From contig JAQTVU010000152.1 of the NCBI GenBank assembly GCA_028706695.1, forward strand, positions 1-6,285: DNA of 6,285 bases, in the 5' to 3' direction. The position numbers and the translations under genes are program-made. Source of the stretch: Mycobacterium sp. GTDB lineage: Bacteria > Actinomycetota > Actinomycetes > Mycobacteriales > Mycobacteriaceae. The notes below the pieces were generated by a model. That model was not told where the DNA came from, did not search any database, and saw only the letters and a program-made list of their open reading frames with translations. Positions 1 through 5,752 of this stretch are shown piece after piece. Position 1 is the stretch's first letter; every line of letters starts with the position of its first letter.

Positions 1-106
1 CGTCGAGCTCTACATCTCCTACCTGCGCAAGAAAATCGACAACGGCCGCGAACCGATGATCCACACCTTGCGCGGCGCGGGCTATGTCCTCAAGCCGGCC
101 CGCTAG
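1..106 (+). CDS. tcrX: Two-component response regulator TcrX, C-terminal fragment (5' end outside window)
   Basis: The reading frame is open from base 2 to the TAG at 104-106 and encodes 34 residues. They match the end of an OmpR/PhoB winged-helix DNA-binding domain: VELYISYLRKKID is the end of the recognition helix region, and HTLRGAGYVLKP is the C-terminal beta hairpin with the family's R-G-x-G-Y signature. The receiver domain and the phosphorylated Asp lie upstream of the window. A sensor kinase gene begins inside this gene with a 23-base overlap, so the two are a co-transcribed and probably translationally coupled pair. OmpR-family membership is certain from the motif. The name TcrX is inferred from the partner kinase and from the whole gene order, which matches the M. 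tuberculosis tcrXY locus as I recall it; other OmpR-type regulators end almost identically. Confidence 0.85.
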   Translation, partial: VELYISYLRKKIDNGREPMIHTLRGAGYVLKPAR

Positions 107-1610
107 CGCGCCGCGGGTCTGGTCGTTGCGGCTGCAGCTGCTGGTCGGGCAGATCATCGTCCTGGCCGTCGTGTGCGTCGGGATGACCGCGGCGACCGAA
201 TTGGCCCTGTTGCATCACCTCGTGGCCCAGCTGGACGGGCAGCTCGCCGGCACCTCTTACCGCTCGGCGCTGATGTACCCCGAGCCGCATCGTCCGCCGA
301 GCTGGCACCGCGAGCCGCATCCGTTTCCCCGGCCCGGCCCGGGCCCGCGCTTCTTGGACGCGCCCGGGCAGCCGGCGGGCATGGTGGCCGCCGTGGTCAA
401 GGACGGCAGCACCGTGGATGCCGGCTACCTGACCGGTAGCGGTGCCCGGGCGGCGCTGACTTCGGCCGCCCAGACACAACTGGAGAAGATCGCCGGCAGT
501 CGCGTGCCGGTGACCCTGGACCTCGACGGCCTCGGTCGCTACCGCGTCGTCGCCGCACCCAGCCGCCGCGGGGACGACGTCATCGTCACCGGTCTGTCGA
601 TGGCCAACGTCGACGCCACGATGATCCGGATGCTGATCATCTTCGGGATCGTCACCGTGATCGCGTTGGCCGCCGCGACCACCGCCGGCGCCATCATCAT
701 CCGGCGGGCGCTGGCCCCGCTGCGTCGGGTCGCGCAGACCGCCAGCAAGGTCGCCGACCTGCCGTTGGATCGCGGCGAGGTCGAACTGCCGGTGCGTGTG
801 CCGGAATCCGATGCGAACCCCCGCACCGAAGTCGGCCAGCTCGGTTCGGCGCTGAATCGGATGCTCGACCACATCGCGACCGCCCTGTCGGCGCGGCAGG
901 CCAGCGAGACCCGGGTTCGCCAGTTCGTCGCCGACGCCAGCCACGAGCTGCGTACGCCGCTCGCCGCGATGCGCGGCTACACGGAACTCGCGCAGCGGAT
1001 GGGCCAGGACGACGGAAACCGCGACGCGGTGGCGCACGCGATGAGCCGGGTGGCCTCCGAGACGGTGCGCATCACCCGCCTGGTCGAGGATCTGCTGCTG
1101 CTGGCGCGCCTGGACTCGGGCCGGCCACTGGAACGCCGGCCGGTGGATCTGTCCCAGTTGGCGGTGGACGCGGTGAGCGACGCGCACGTCGCCGGGCCCG
1201 ATCACCAGTGGGAACTCGACCTGCCCGACGAGCCGGTCGTCGTGCCGGGCGACGCGGCGCGGCTGCACCAGGTGCTGACCAACCTGCTCGCCAACGCCCG
1301 CGTCCACACGGGAGCGGGCACCGTCGTGACGACCCGGTTGAGCGCCGAGCCGGCGGACACGGTGCTGCAGGTCGTCGACAATGGTCCCGGCATTCCGGCG
1401 GCATTGCAGTCGGAGGTGTTCGAGCGGTTCGCCCGCGGTGACTCCTCACGGTCGCGCAAGGGCGGTAGCACGGGGCTGGGATTGGCGATCGTGTCCGCGG
1501 TCGTCAAGGCGCACGGCGGCACGATCACCGTCGACAGCGCACCCGGTCACACCGAATTCACGGTGCGGTTGCCGCTCAACGGGGGGCGACCGCACCCGTC
1601 CCGCTGCTAA
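84..1610 (+). CDS. tcrY: Sensor histidine kinase TcrY
   Basis: This is a membrane sensor histidine kinase (508 aa) that should phosphorylate the regulator encoded just upstream. A short cytoplasmic N-terminus is followed by a first membrane helix (about 17-43), an extracytoplasmic sensor region (about 45-180), a second helix (about 181-207) and a HAMP linker (about 208-265). The H-box FVADASHELRTPL (281-293) carries the phosphoacceptor His287. The ATPase domain has an N-box (396-410, NLLANARVHTG), a G1 box DNGPGIP (432-438), an F-box FERF (446-449) and a G2 box GGSTGLGLAIV (460-470). All catalytic motifs are intact. The ATG at 84 overlaps the tcrX end by 23 bases and has no clear ribosome site, which fits translational coupling. 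The sensor region contains an unusual His/Pro/Arg-rich stretch (about 66-90). I recall M. tuberculosis TcrY as about 475 aa, so this one may be longer. The signal sensed cannot be read from the sequence. Confidence 0.93.
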   Translation: MSSSRPASAPRVWSLRLQLLVGQIIVLAVVCVGMTAATELALLHHLVAQLDGQLAGTSYRSALMYPEPHRPPSWHREPHPFPRPGPGPRFLDAPGQPAGMVAAVVKDGSTVDAGYLTGSGARAALTSAAQTQLEKIAGSRVPVTLDLDGLGRYRVVAAPSRRGDDVIVTGLSMANVDATMIRMLIIFGIVTVIALAAATTAGAIIIRRALAPLRRVAQTASKVADLPLDRGEVELPVRVPESDANPRTEVGQLGSALNRMLDHIATALSARQASETRVRQFVADASHELRTPLAAMRGYTELAQRMGQDDGNRDAVAHAMSRVASETVRITRLVEDLLLLARLDSGRPLERRPVDLSQLAVDAVSDAHVAGPDHQWELDLPDEPVVVPGDAARLHQVLTNLLANARVHTGAGTVVTTRLSAEPADTVLQVVDNGPGIPAALQSEVFERFARGDSSRSRKGGSTGLGLAIVSAVVKAHGGTITVDSAPGHTEFTVRLPLNGGRPHPSRC

Positions 1611-1634
1611 GGCGACACCGGCGTCACCGTCGCC
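1611..1634 (+). terminator. Possible stem-loop directly after tcrY
   Basis: GGCGAC at 1611-1616 can pair with GTCGCC at 1629-1634, giving a 6-bp GC-only stem with a 12-base loop immediately after the tcrY stop. No T-run follows. Mycobacterial termination sites often lack a strong U-tract, so this is a weak candidate that rests on position and symmetry alone. Confidence 0.25.
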
Positions 1635-1752
1635 GTGCTACTTGGGCGCGGCCGGCGCAGCATAGGCGGTGGCCGGCGGTGGCCACGGCCGACGGGGTGC
1701 AACAGCAGTGGGAGCCGTTGCCCCGGAACCAGCTGCGGACCATCCACGGTGG

Positions 1753-1764
1753 TAAACAAGTTCG
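1753..1764 (+). promoter_or_regulatory. Candidate -10 element for the phosphotransferase-like gene (leaderless arrangement)
   Basis: TAAACA (1753-1758) resembles the mycobacterial -10 hexamer TANNNT except for its last base. Six bases then lead straight to the GTG start at 1765, so transcription would begin at the start codon itself. No Shine-Dalgarno sequence is visible before the GTG and no -35 match at normal spacing. The rest of the 154-base gap (1611-1764) holds only a 10-bp direct duplication, GGCGGTGGCC at 1665-1674 and 1675-1684, and no convincing gene. Confidence 0.4.
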
Positions 1765-2811
1765 GTGACTTCAGCTGACCAACTCGAGGGGCTCGACCTG
1801 GCCGGGCTGGACCGGTATCTGCGTTCCCTGGGCATCGGACGAGACGGCGAACTGCGCGCGGAGTTCATCTCCGGTGGCCGCTCCAATCTGACGTTCCGGG
1901 TCTACGACAACAAGACCAACTGGCTGGTGCGCCGCCCGCCGCTGCACGGCCTCACGCCGTCGGCACACGACATGGCCCGCGAATACCGGGTGGTCGCCGC
2001 CTTGCGGGACACGCCCGTCCCGGTGGCCCGGGCGATCGCGCTGTGCCAGGACGACGCGGTGCTGGGCGCCCCGTTTCAGATCGTGGAGTTCGTCGCCGGG
2101 CAGGTCGTGCGGCGGCGCGCTGAACTCGAAGCGCTCGGCCGAACCGTCATCGACGGCTGCGTCGACTCGTTGATCCGGGTTCTGGTCGACCTGCACGGCG
2201 TCGACCCCGACGCCGTGGGGCTGGCCGACTTCGGCAAGCCCAGCGGTTACCTGCAACGCCAGGTGCGGCGCTGGGGGTCGCAGTGGAACCTGGTGCGGCT
2301 GCCCGCCGACCACCGCGACGCGGACGTGCAGCGACTGCATTCGGGGCTGAGCGAAGCGATTCCGCGGCAGAGCCGAACGTCGATCGTGCACGGCGACTAC
2401 CGCATCGACAACACCATCCTGGACGCCGACGACCCGACTCGGGTGCTCGCCGTCGTCGACTGGGAGCTTTCGACGCTAGGCGATCCGCTCAGCGATGCCG
2501 CGCTGATGTGCGTCTACCGCGACCCGGCGCTGGATCTGATCGTCAACGCGCAGGCCGCGTGGACCTCGCCGCTGTTGCCGACGGCCGACGAGCTGGCCGA
2601 TCGCTACTCACTGGCCTCCGGCTGGCCGCTGACCCACTGGGAGTTCTACATGGCGCTTGCCTATTTCAAGCTCGCCATCATCGCCGCCGGCATCGACTTC
2701 CGCAGGAGGATGTCCGAGCAGGCGCACGGCAAGGCCGCCGAGCACGCACCCGAGGTGGTGGCGCCGTTGATTTCACGCGGACTGGCCGAGCTGGCCAAGC
2801 TGCCTGGCTAG
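1765..2811 (+). CDS. fadE36: Aminoglycoside phosphotransferase (APH)-fold protein, FadE36 orthologue
   Basis: The 348-aa product belongs to the APH/choline-kinase-like family related to the N-terminal kinase-like domain of ACAD10/ACAD11. It has a nucleotide-loop region GGRSNLTFRVYD (37-48), LVRRPP (54-59), a helix-C REY with Glu73, a hinge-like stretch FQIVEFVAGQVV (104-115), the catalytic loop VHGDYRIDN (208-216; Asp211, Asn216) and the metal-binding VVDWELSTLGDPLSD (230-244; Asp232). All the kinase residues are present. None of the acyl-CoA dehydrogenase flavin or active-site features are seen, so the name fadE36, inherited from M. tuberculosis Rv3761c, misdescribes the fold. The substrate is unknown; a small hydroxylated or acyl-CoA-related metabolite is a family-based guess. 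The GTG start is chosen because it gives the normal N-terminus for this group and sits six bases after a -10-like hexamer. The gene stands alone and converges on the next one. Confidence 0.9.
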   Translation: MTSADQLEGLDLAGLDRYLRSLGIGRDGELRAEFISGGRSNLTFRVYDNKTNWLVRRPPLHGLTPSAHDMAREYRVVAALRDTPVPVARAIALCQDDAVLGAPFQIVEFVAGQVVRRRAELEALGRTVIDGCVDSLIRVLVDLHGVDPDAVGLADFGKPSGYLQRQVRRWGSQWNLVRLPADHRDADVQRLHSGLSEAIPRQSRTSIVHGDYRIDNTILDADDPTRVLAVVDWELSTLGDPLSDAALMCVYRDPALDLIVNAQAAWTSPLLPTADELADRYSLASGWPLTHWEFYMALAYFKLAIIAAGIDFRRRMSEQAHGKAAEHAPEVVAPLISRGLAELAKLPG

Positions 2812-2887
2812 CTGAGCGCAGACAGTCCGGTTCGGCGGCTTCCCCCCGGGACTCACGGGCGGCAAGCCGGGGATGCACGATGGCCGG

Positions 2888-3232
2888 CTAGCGGGCGGTC
2901 ACCTCGTGATGCTTCTTCGCCGCGCGGCGCAGTTGAATGATCCGCGCGGTGCCGACCGCCACGGTGATCAGCCCGCCTACCACGGCCGCCAGCAGGATCG
3001 CCACACCCAGTGGCAGGATCCAGTGCCAGCCCAAGAACGTGAACGGCGTCGACTCGGTGTTTTGGGTGATGAAGATCAGCAACAGGATCAGGATCAGGAA
3101 CCCGCCGATCAAGGACGACCACAACGCGCCCGCGCGCGTGAAGCCGATGGCGGGCTCCGCGCGTCGTGCGCCGGTCTTAGACGCGGGTTTGGCGGGCGGT
3201 TGACCGGGCGAGACACCGGGATCGCGGCTCAT
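2888..3232 (-). CDS. Small membrane protein, LapA/DUF1049 type
   Basis: This is a 114-aa integral membrane protein. A Pro/Lys/Arg-rich soluble N-terminus (1-35) precedes one membrane helix (about 38-56), a short connecting segment QNTESTPFTFLGWHWILP (57-74) and a second helix (about 72-96). A basic tail follows (RIIQLRRAAKKHH, about 97-109). The pattern of helix, then Q-N-T, then a phenylalanine-rich strand with LGW, then a second Gly-rich helix is that of the lipopolysaccharide-assembly LapA (DUF1049) domain. In mycobacteria its role is unknown, and the name should not be taken to imply lipopolysaccharide. The frame is open further upstream, to about 3286, but the ATG at 3232 gives the expected length; I recall the probable orthologue Rv3760 as a similar small membrane protein. 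Its 3' end faces the phosphotransferase-like gene across 76 bases with no clear terminator. Upstream it is divergent from the DUF1089 gene. Confidence 0.85.
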   Translation of the reverse strand: MSRDPGVSPGQPPAKPASKTGARRAEPAIGFTRAGALWSSLIGGFLILILLLIFITQNTESTPFTFLGWHWILPLGVAILLAAVVGGLITVAVGTARIIQLRRAAKKHHEVTAR

Positions 3233-3485
3233 AGTGCCATCTTCGTCCCATCCCGTGCAGAATGAAACCAATCCCCGCAGAACCATTGGTGTCGGCGCTG
3301 CGCCTGAACCCCACAGAGCGCCAATTCCACCCCGCGCTCGTCGGCGCGCCGATGGTCGCAGCTGGCGTTCGACGGCCTGCCGGCGGTGGCGGGGTGGGCT
3401 CGGTGCCCGGCACCGGCCTGCTGCGCAACAACCGTACCGTCGGATACATCCATCGCGGACCGCGGGCAGGCACTACGGTAGACGC
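3233..3485. other. Divergent intergenic region without a convincing gene
   Basis: These 253 bases separate two divergent genes and should hold both their promoters. A 75-codon ATG frame (3262-3489, plus) and overlapping minus frames exist, but none has a ribosome site, a recognisable motif or a conserved neighbour arrangement. I treat them as chance GC-rich frames. In M. tuberculosis, as I recall the map, the four-gene osmolyte transporter proXVWZ sits at this position; nothing here resembles an ABC-transporter remnant. Part of the frame of the downstream gene stays open leftwards to 3234, but the proposed GTG at 3486 is preferred. Confidence 0.6.
3474..3485 (+). promoter_or_regulatory. Candidate -10 element for the DUF1089 gene (leaderless arrangement)
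   Basis: TACGGT (3474-3479) is a full match to the mycobacterial -10 consensus TANNNT. Exactly six bases separate it from the GTG at 3486, which places the expected transcription start on the first base of the start codon. There is no Shine-Dalgarno sequence. This supports the choice of 3486 as the translation start. Confidence 0.5.
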
Positions 3486-4085
3486 GTGAACGCAGACCCC
3501 TCCGACCCGACCCGGCGCATGTGGCCGGCGATGCTGACCTGGCGTGCACCGGACGTTTCGCGCATGGAATCGGTACGAATTCAGTTGTCCGGCAAGCGCA
3601 TCAAGGCCAACGGCCGCATCGTGGCAGCTGCGACCGCGACCAACCCCGCCTTCGGCGCGTTCTACAATCTGCTGACCGACGACACCGGGGCCACCAAGCG
3701 ACTCGGCTTGACGGTCACGTTGGCCGAGCGCGAACGCGTGCTCTCCATCGCCCGCGACGAGGAGAACATGTGGCTGGTGACCGATCACCGGGGCGAGCGG
3801 CGCGCGGGGTACAACGGCGCAATGGACGTCGACATGGTGTTCAGCCCATTGTTCAACGCGCTGCCGATCCGGCGCCTTGGGCTGCACCAGCGCGCGGACT
3901 CGATCACCCTGCCGGTGGTCTACGTCAACGTGCCGGAAATGTCGGTCGCGGCGGCCCGCGTCAGCTACACCAGCACCGGCAGCCTCGACGGGATCAAACT
4001 GCTCTCCCCAGTCTCCGAGACCACCGTCAGCGTCGATGAAGACGGTTTCATCGTGGACTATCCAGGGTTGGCAGAACGGATCTGA
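3486..4085 (+). CDS. Putative glycolipid-binding family protein (DUF1089)
   Basis: This is a 199-aa soluble protein without a signal peptide or membrane helix. It is recognised as the Glycolipid_bind/DUF1089 family by its C-terminal half: YNGAMDVDMVFSPLFNALPIRRLGL (109-133), corresponding to the family signature D-V-D-x-x-x-[TS]-P-x-x-N-x-L-P-I-R-R-L, then VVYVNVPEMSV (144-154), SYTS (160-163) and the closing DEDGFIVDYPGLAERI (184-199). The N-terminal half has the usual alternating strand pattern, with AFGAFYNLLTDDTG (55-68). The biochemical role is not established; the family name comes from a structural prediction. The GTG at 3486 is chosen because a -10-like hexamer lies six bases upstream and because the length fits Rv3755c as I remember it (about 199 aa). 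The last 38 bases overlap the 3' end of the convergent tyrA gene. Confidence 0.87.
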   Translation: MNADPSDPTRRMWPAMLTWRAPDVSRMESVRIQLSGKRIKANGRIVAAATATNPAFGAFYNLLTDDTGATKRLGLTVTLAERERVLSIARDEENMWLVTDHRGERRAGYNGAMDVDMVFSPLFNALPIRRLGLHQRADSITLPVVYVNVPEMSVAAARVSYTSTGSLDGIKLLSPVSETTVSVDEDGFIVDYPGLAERI

Positions 4086-5007
4086 TCATCCCGCCGGCCC
4101 GGCCCGCGGCCGCCAGTTCCTCGCGCCAGTTCTTCGCGCCGATGACGACCGCGACGATGTCCGAGCGGGGAAAGCGGTCATAGCGCGTACGCGCGGCGTG
4201 GCCGCCCTCGACCAATTCGGCCACCGAGTTATCGCCGGCCAGCGACTGGCGGGCACGGCTCAACAACTCGATGATGCGGTCCAACGCGGGCAGCAGCCGT
4301 CCGGCGTTGCCTTCGCACATCGCCCGCACCAGGTCCGGGGCAGTGCCGGCCACCCGGGTGCCGTCACGAAAGGACCCGGCGGCCAGCGCGAAGGCCAGCG
4401 GAACTTCGCCGGCGGCGACGGCCAGGGCCTCGGCCAGCAGGTGCGGCAGGTGCGAGACGGCCGCCGCCGCCGAGTCGTGCTCGTCCGATCTGGCCGGTAC
4501 CACCAGCGCACCGCAGTCCAGCGCCAGCCTCATCACCATCGACCACACCACCGGATCCACGTGGTCGTCCACGCTGACTACCCACGGCGCCCGGCTGAAC
4601 AGCCCGGCGTAGCCAGCAGCCCAACCCGAGTGGACGGTGCCGGCCATCGGGTGGCCGCCGACGAAGCGTTCCAGCAGGCCCGCGGCGGCGACCGCGTCGA
4701 GCACCGCGCCCTTGACGCCGGTGACGTCGGTCAGCGGGCAGTGCGGGGCCAATTCGCTGACGCGGGTAAGCATTCCGGCCAGCGCGGGCATCGGGACGGC
4801 CAACACGATCAGCGCGCCGGTGTCGGCGGCGCGGAGCAGCGTCTCGGCGAGGTCGCTGCTGGCGTCGAAACCGTCGGCCACGGCCGCCTGCGCGCCTTCC
4901 ACTGATCGGTTGTACCCGAACACTTCACGGCCCGCTGCCGCGACGGCCCGCATGATCGACCCGCCGATCAATCCCAGCCCGAGCACGCACACCGGTGTTC
5001 TGCTCAC
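4048..5007 (-). CDS. tyrA: Prephenate dehydrogenase TyrA
   Basis: The product catalyses the NAD-dependent oxidative decarboxylation of prephenate to 4-hydroxyphenylpyruvate, the committed step to tyrosine, in the cytosol. From the GTG at 5007 it has 319 aa. It shows an N-terminal dinucleotide fold VCVLGLGLIGGS (6-17), VLAVPMP (68-74), LTDVTGVKG (92-100) and the substrate-site GGHPMAGTVHSGW (117-129) with His119. The helical C-terminal half has SHLPHLLAEAL (185-195) and GSFRDGTRVAGTAPDLV (211-227), the family's F-R-D-x-T-R element. No ACT or chorismate mutase domain is present, so it is a monofunctional type. The start is uncertain: GTG at 5007 and GTG at 4992 both precede the first strand. 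An upstream ATG at 5055 would add 16 Pro/Ala-rich residues but has a -10-like hexamer exactly six bases before it. The gene converges on the DUF1089 gene (38-base overlap) and diverges from the deaminase operon. Confidence 0.92.
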   Translation of the reverse strand: MSRTPVCVLGLGLIGGSIMRAVAAAGREVFGYNRSVEGAQAAVADGFDASSDLAETLLRAADTGALIVLAVPMPALAGMLTRVSELAPHCPLTDVTGVKGAVLDAVAAAGLLERFVGGHPMAGTVHSGWAAGYAGLFSRAPWVVSVDDHVDPVVWSMVMRLALDCGALVVPARSDEHDSAAAAVSHLPHLLAEALAVAAGEVPLAFALAAGSFRDGTRVAGTAPDLVRAMCEGNAGRLLPALDRIIELLSRARQSLAGDNSVAELVEGGHAARTRYDRFPRSDIVAVVIGAKNWREELAAAGRAGGMIRSVLPTLDSPR

Positions 5008-5011
5008 GGTC

Positions 5012-5030
5012 CCAGGTTGGCATAGCCTGG
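5012..5030. promoter_or_regulatory. Dyad symmetry just upstream of tyrA
   Basis: CCAGG (5012-5016) and CCTGG (5026-5030) form an inverted repeat around nine bases. A second small dyad, GGC-ATA-GCC (5019-5027), lies inside it. It sits 5-23 bases before the GTG at 5007, where it could be an operator or a hairpin at the start of the tyrA transcript. Short dyads are common at this GC content, so confidence is low. Confidence 0.2.
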
Positions 5031-5081
5031 CCGGCGGAGGCGCCGTCGGTGCCATCGTGGTTGCGTAATCCGGGCTTAAGG

Positions 5082-5102
5082 CTGGTCAGGAAGCCTGGTC
5101 AG
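5082..5102 (+). repeat. Short direct repeat CTGGTCAG in the tyrA / deaminase-operon divergent region
   Basis: CTGGTCAG occurs at 5082-5089 and again at 5095-5102, a 13-base period. It lies just before the proposed -10 of the gene starting at 5121. It could be a regulator half-site pair or a chance duplication; nothing identifies a binding protein. Confidence 0.3.
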
Positions 5103-5106
5103 CGAC

Positions 5107-5120
5107 TAGCGTAGGCGCCC
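5107..5120 (+). promoter_or_regulatory. Candidate -10 element for the deaminase-associated gene and tadA operon
   Basis: TAGCGT (5107-5112) matches TANNNT and lies eight bases before the ATG at 5121, with no Shine-Dalgarno sequence between. A start of transcription at or within two bases of the ATG would make the operon mRNA leaderless or nearly so. No -35 match is clear. Confidence 0.4.
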
Positions 5121-5642
5121 ATGGAAGCACAACGGGCCTCGGCGCAGGGCCCGCCCGCGGAGGTGCCGGACGGCTTCGGTATTGCCGTCGTGCGCGAGGA
5201 GGGCCGGTGGCACTGTTCCGCGATGGGCCCCAAAGCGCTGACGAGCCTCAAGGCCGCCGAAACCGAGCTGCGTGAATTGCGCAGTGCCGGCGCGGTTTTC
5301 GGGCTCCTCGACATCGACGACGAGTTCTTCGTCATATTGCGGCCGGGACCGTCCGGAACGCGGCTGCTGCTGTCGGATGCCACCGCCGCGCTGGACTACG
5401 ACATCGCCGCCGAAGTGCTGGACAAACTCGACGCCGACATCGACCCCGAGGACCTCGAGAACTCCGACCCCTTCGAGGAAGGCGACCTCGGCCTGTTGTC
5501 CGACATCGGGCTGCCCGAGGCCGTGCTGGGCGTCATCCTCGACGAGTCCGACCTCTACGCCGACGAGCAGTTGGGCCGCATCGCCCGCGAGATGGGCTTC
5601 GCCGACCAGCTGTCGGCGGTGATCGACCGCCTGGGTCGGTGA
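5121..5642 (+). CDS. tRNA adenosine deaminase-associated protein
   Basis: This 173-aa soluble protein corresponds to the actinobacterial family usually found directly upstream of tadA (TIGR03941-type, the Rv3753c position). Visible features are an N-terminal strand GFGIAVVREEGRWHCSAM (18-35), a central hydrophobic core GAVFGLLDIDDEFFVILRPG (57-76), RLLLSDATAALDYDIAAEVLD (81-101), and a very acidic linker (about 104-122) with repeated Asp and Glu. The C-terminal helices end in GRIAREMGFADQLSAVIDRLGR (152-173). No catalytic motif is recognisable. The family name reflects gene neighbourhood, not a measured activity; a role as partner or regulator of the deaminase is inference. The ATG is supported by the -10-like sequence eight bases upstream. 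The TGA stop (5640-5642) overlaps a GTG in the frame of tadA, so the two genes are set up for translational coupling, now modified by the 57-bp repeat. Confidence 0.85.
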   Translation: MEAQRASAQGPPAEVPDGFGIAVVREEGRWHCSAMGPKALTSLKAAETELRELRSAGAVFGLLDIDDEFFVILRPGPSGTRLLLSDATAALDYDIAAEVLDKLDADIDPEDLENSDPFEEGDLGLLSDIGLPEAVLGVILDESDLYADEQLGRIAREMGFADQLSAVIDRLGR

Positions 5643-5752
5643 CCGCGAGCGCGGCGCAGCCGGGCGCGGCGGGTCGCCGCCGTCGGGCGGGGTCGGTGAC
5701 CGCGAGCGCGGCGCAGCCGGGCGCGGCGGGTCGCCGCCGTCGGGCGGGGTCG
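5639..5752 (+). repeat. Perfect 57-bp tandem duplication at the operon junction (MIRU/VNTR-like)
   Basis: Two identical 57-bp units (5639-5695 and 5696-5752) are followed by a partial third start, GTGACCG at 5753-5759. The 13-bp junction GGGTCGGTGACCG therefore occurs three times (from 5633, 5690 and 5747). Each unit is 19 codons long and begins with GTGA, an overlapping GTG start in the tadA frame and TGA stop in the upstream gene's frame. Each also contains a perfect hairpin, GCGGCG-GGT-CGCCGC (5666-5680 and 5723-5737). Inserting or losing a unit keeps both the upstream protein end and the downstream frame. This matches the known behaviour of mycobacterial interspersed repetitive units at coupled stop/start junctions. 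Assignment to that class is by architecture; I have not aligned it to a consensus. The unit is close to the GC-rich GCGAGCGC-type repeats common in these genomes. Confidence 0.85.

Noticed and set aside
90..1307. A 405-codon open frame on the minus strand opposite tcrY.
   Set aside because: It is the mirror of a strongly GC3-biased gene. The product is Arg/His/Gln/Gly-rich with no motif, and tcrY covers the same bases with complete kinase motifs.
2812..2887. A terminator between the two convergent genes.
   Set aside because: I found no stem longer than a few bases and no T-run in these 76 bases; only the short palindrome CCCGGG is visible.
3233..3286. An 18-residue N-terminal extension of the LapA-type membrane protein (start at 3286).
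   Set aside because: The ATG at 3232 gives the expected cytoplasmic N-terminus and length; the extra residues (MVLRGLVSFCTGWDEDGT) do not fit the family and run into the promoter region.
3262..3489. A 75-codon ATG frame in the divergent intergenic region.
   Set aside because: There is no ribosome site and no recognisable motif, it overlaps the start of the DUF1089 gene, and its Gly/Arg/Pro-rich content looks like chance GC-rich sequence.
3877..4905. A 342-codon plus-strand frame opposite tyrA.
   Set aside because: The product is rich in Arg, Gln, His and Gly without recognisable domains, and it overlaps both tyrA and the DUF1089 gene, each of which has clear family motifs.
5639..5752. The tandem repeat as a CRISPR array or mobile-element end.
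   Set aside because: The units are directly abutting with no spacers, there is no target-site duplication beyond the repeat junction, and there is no transposase or cas gene nearby.
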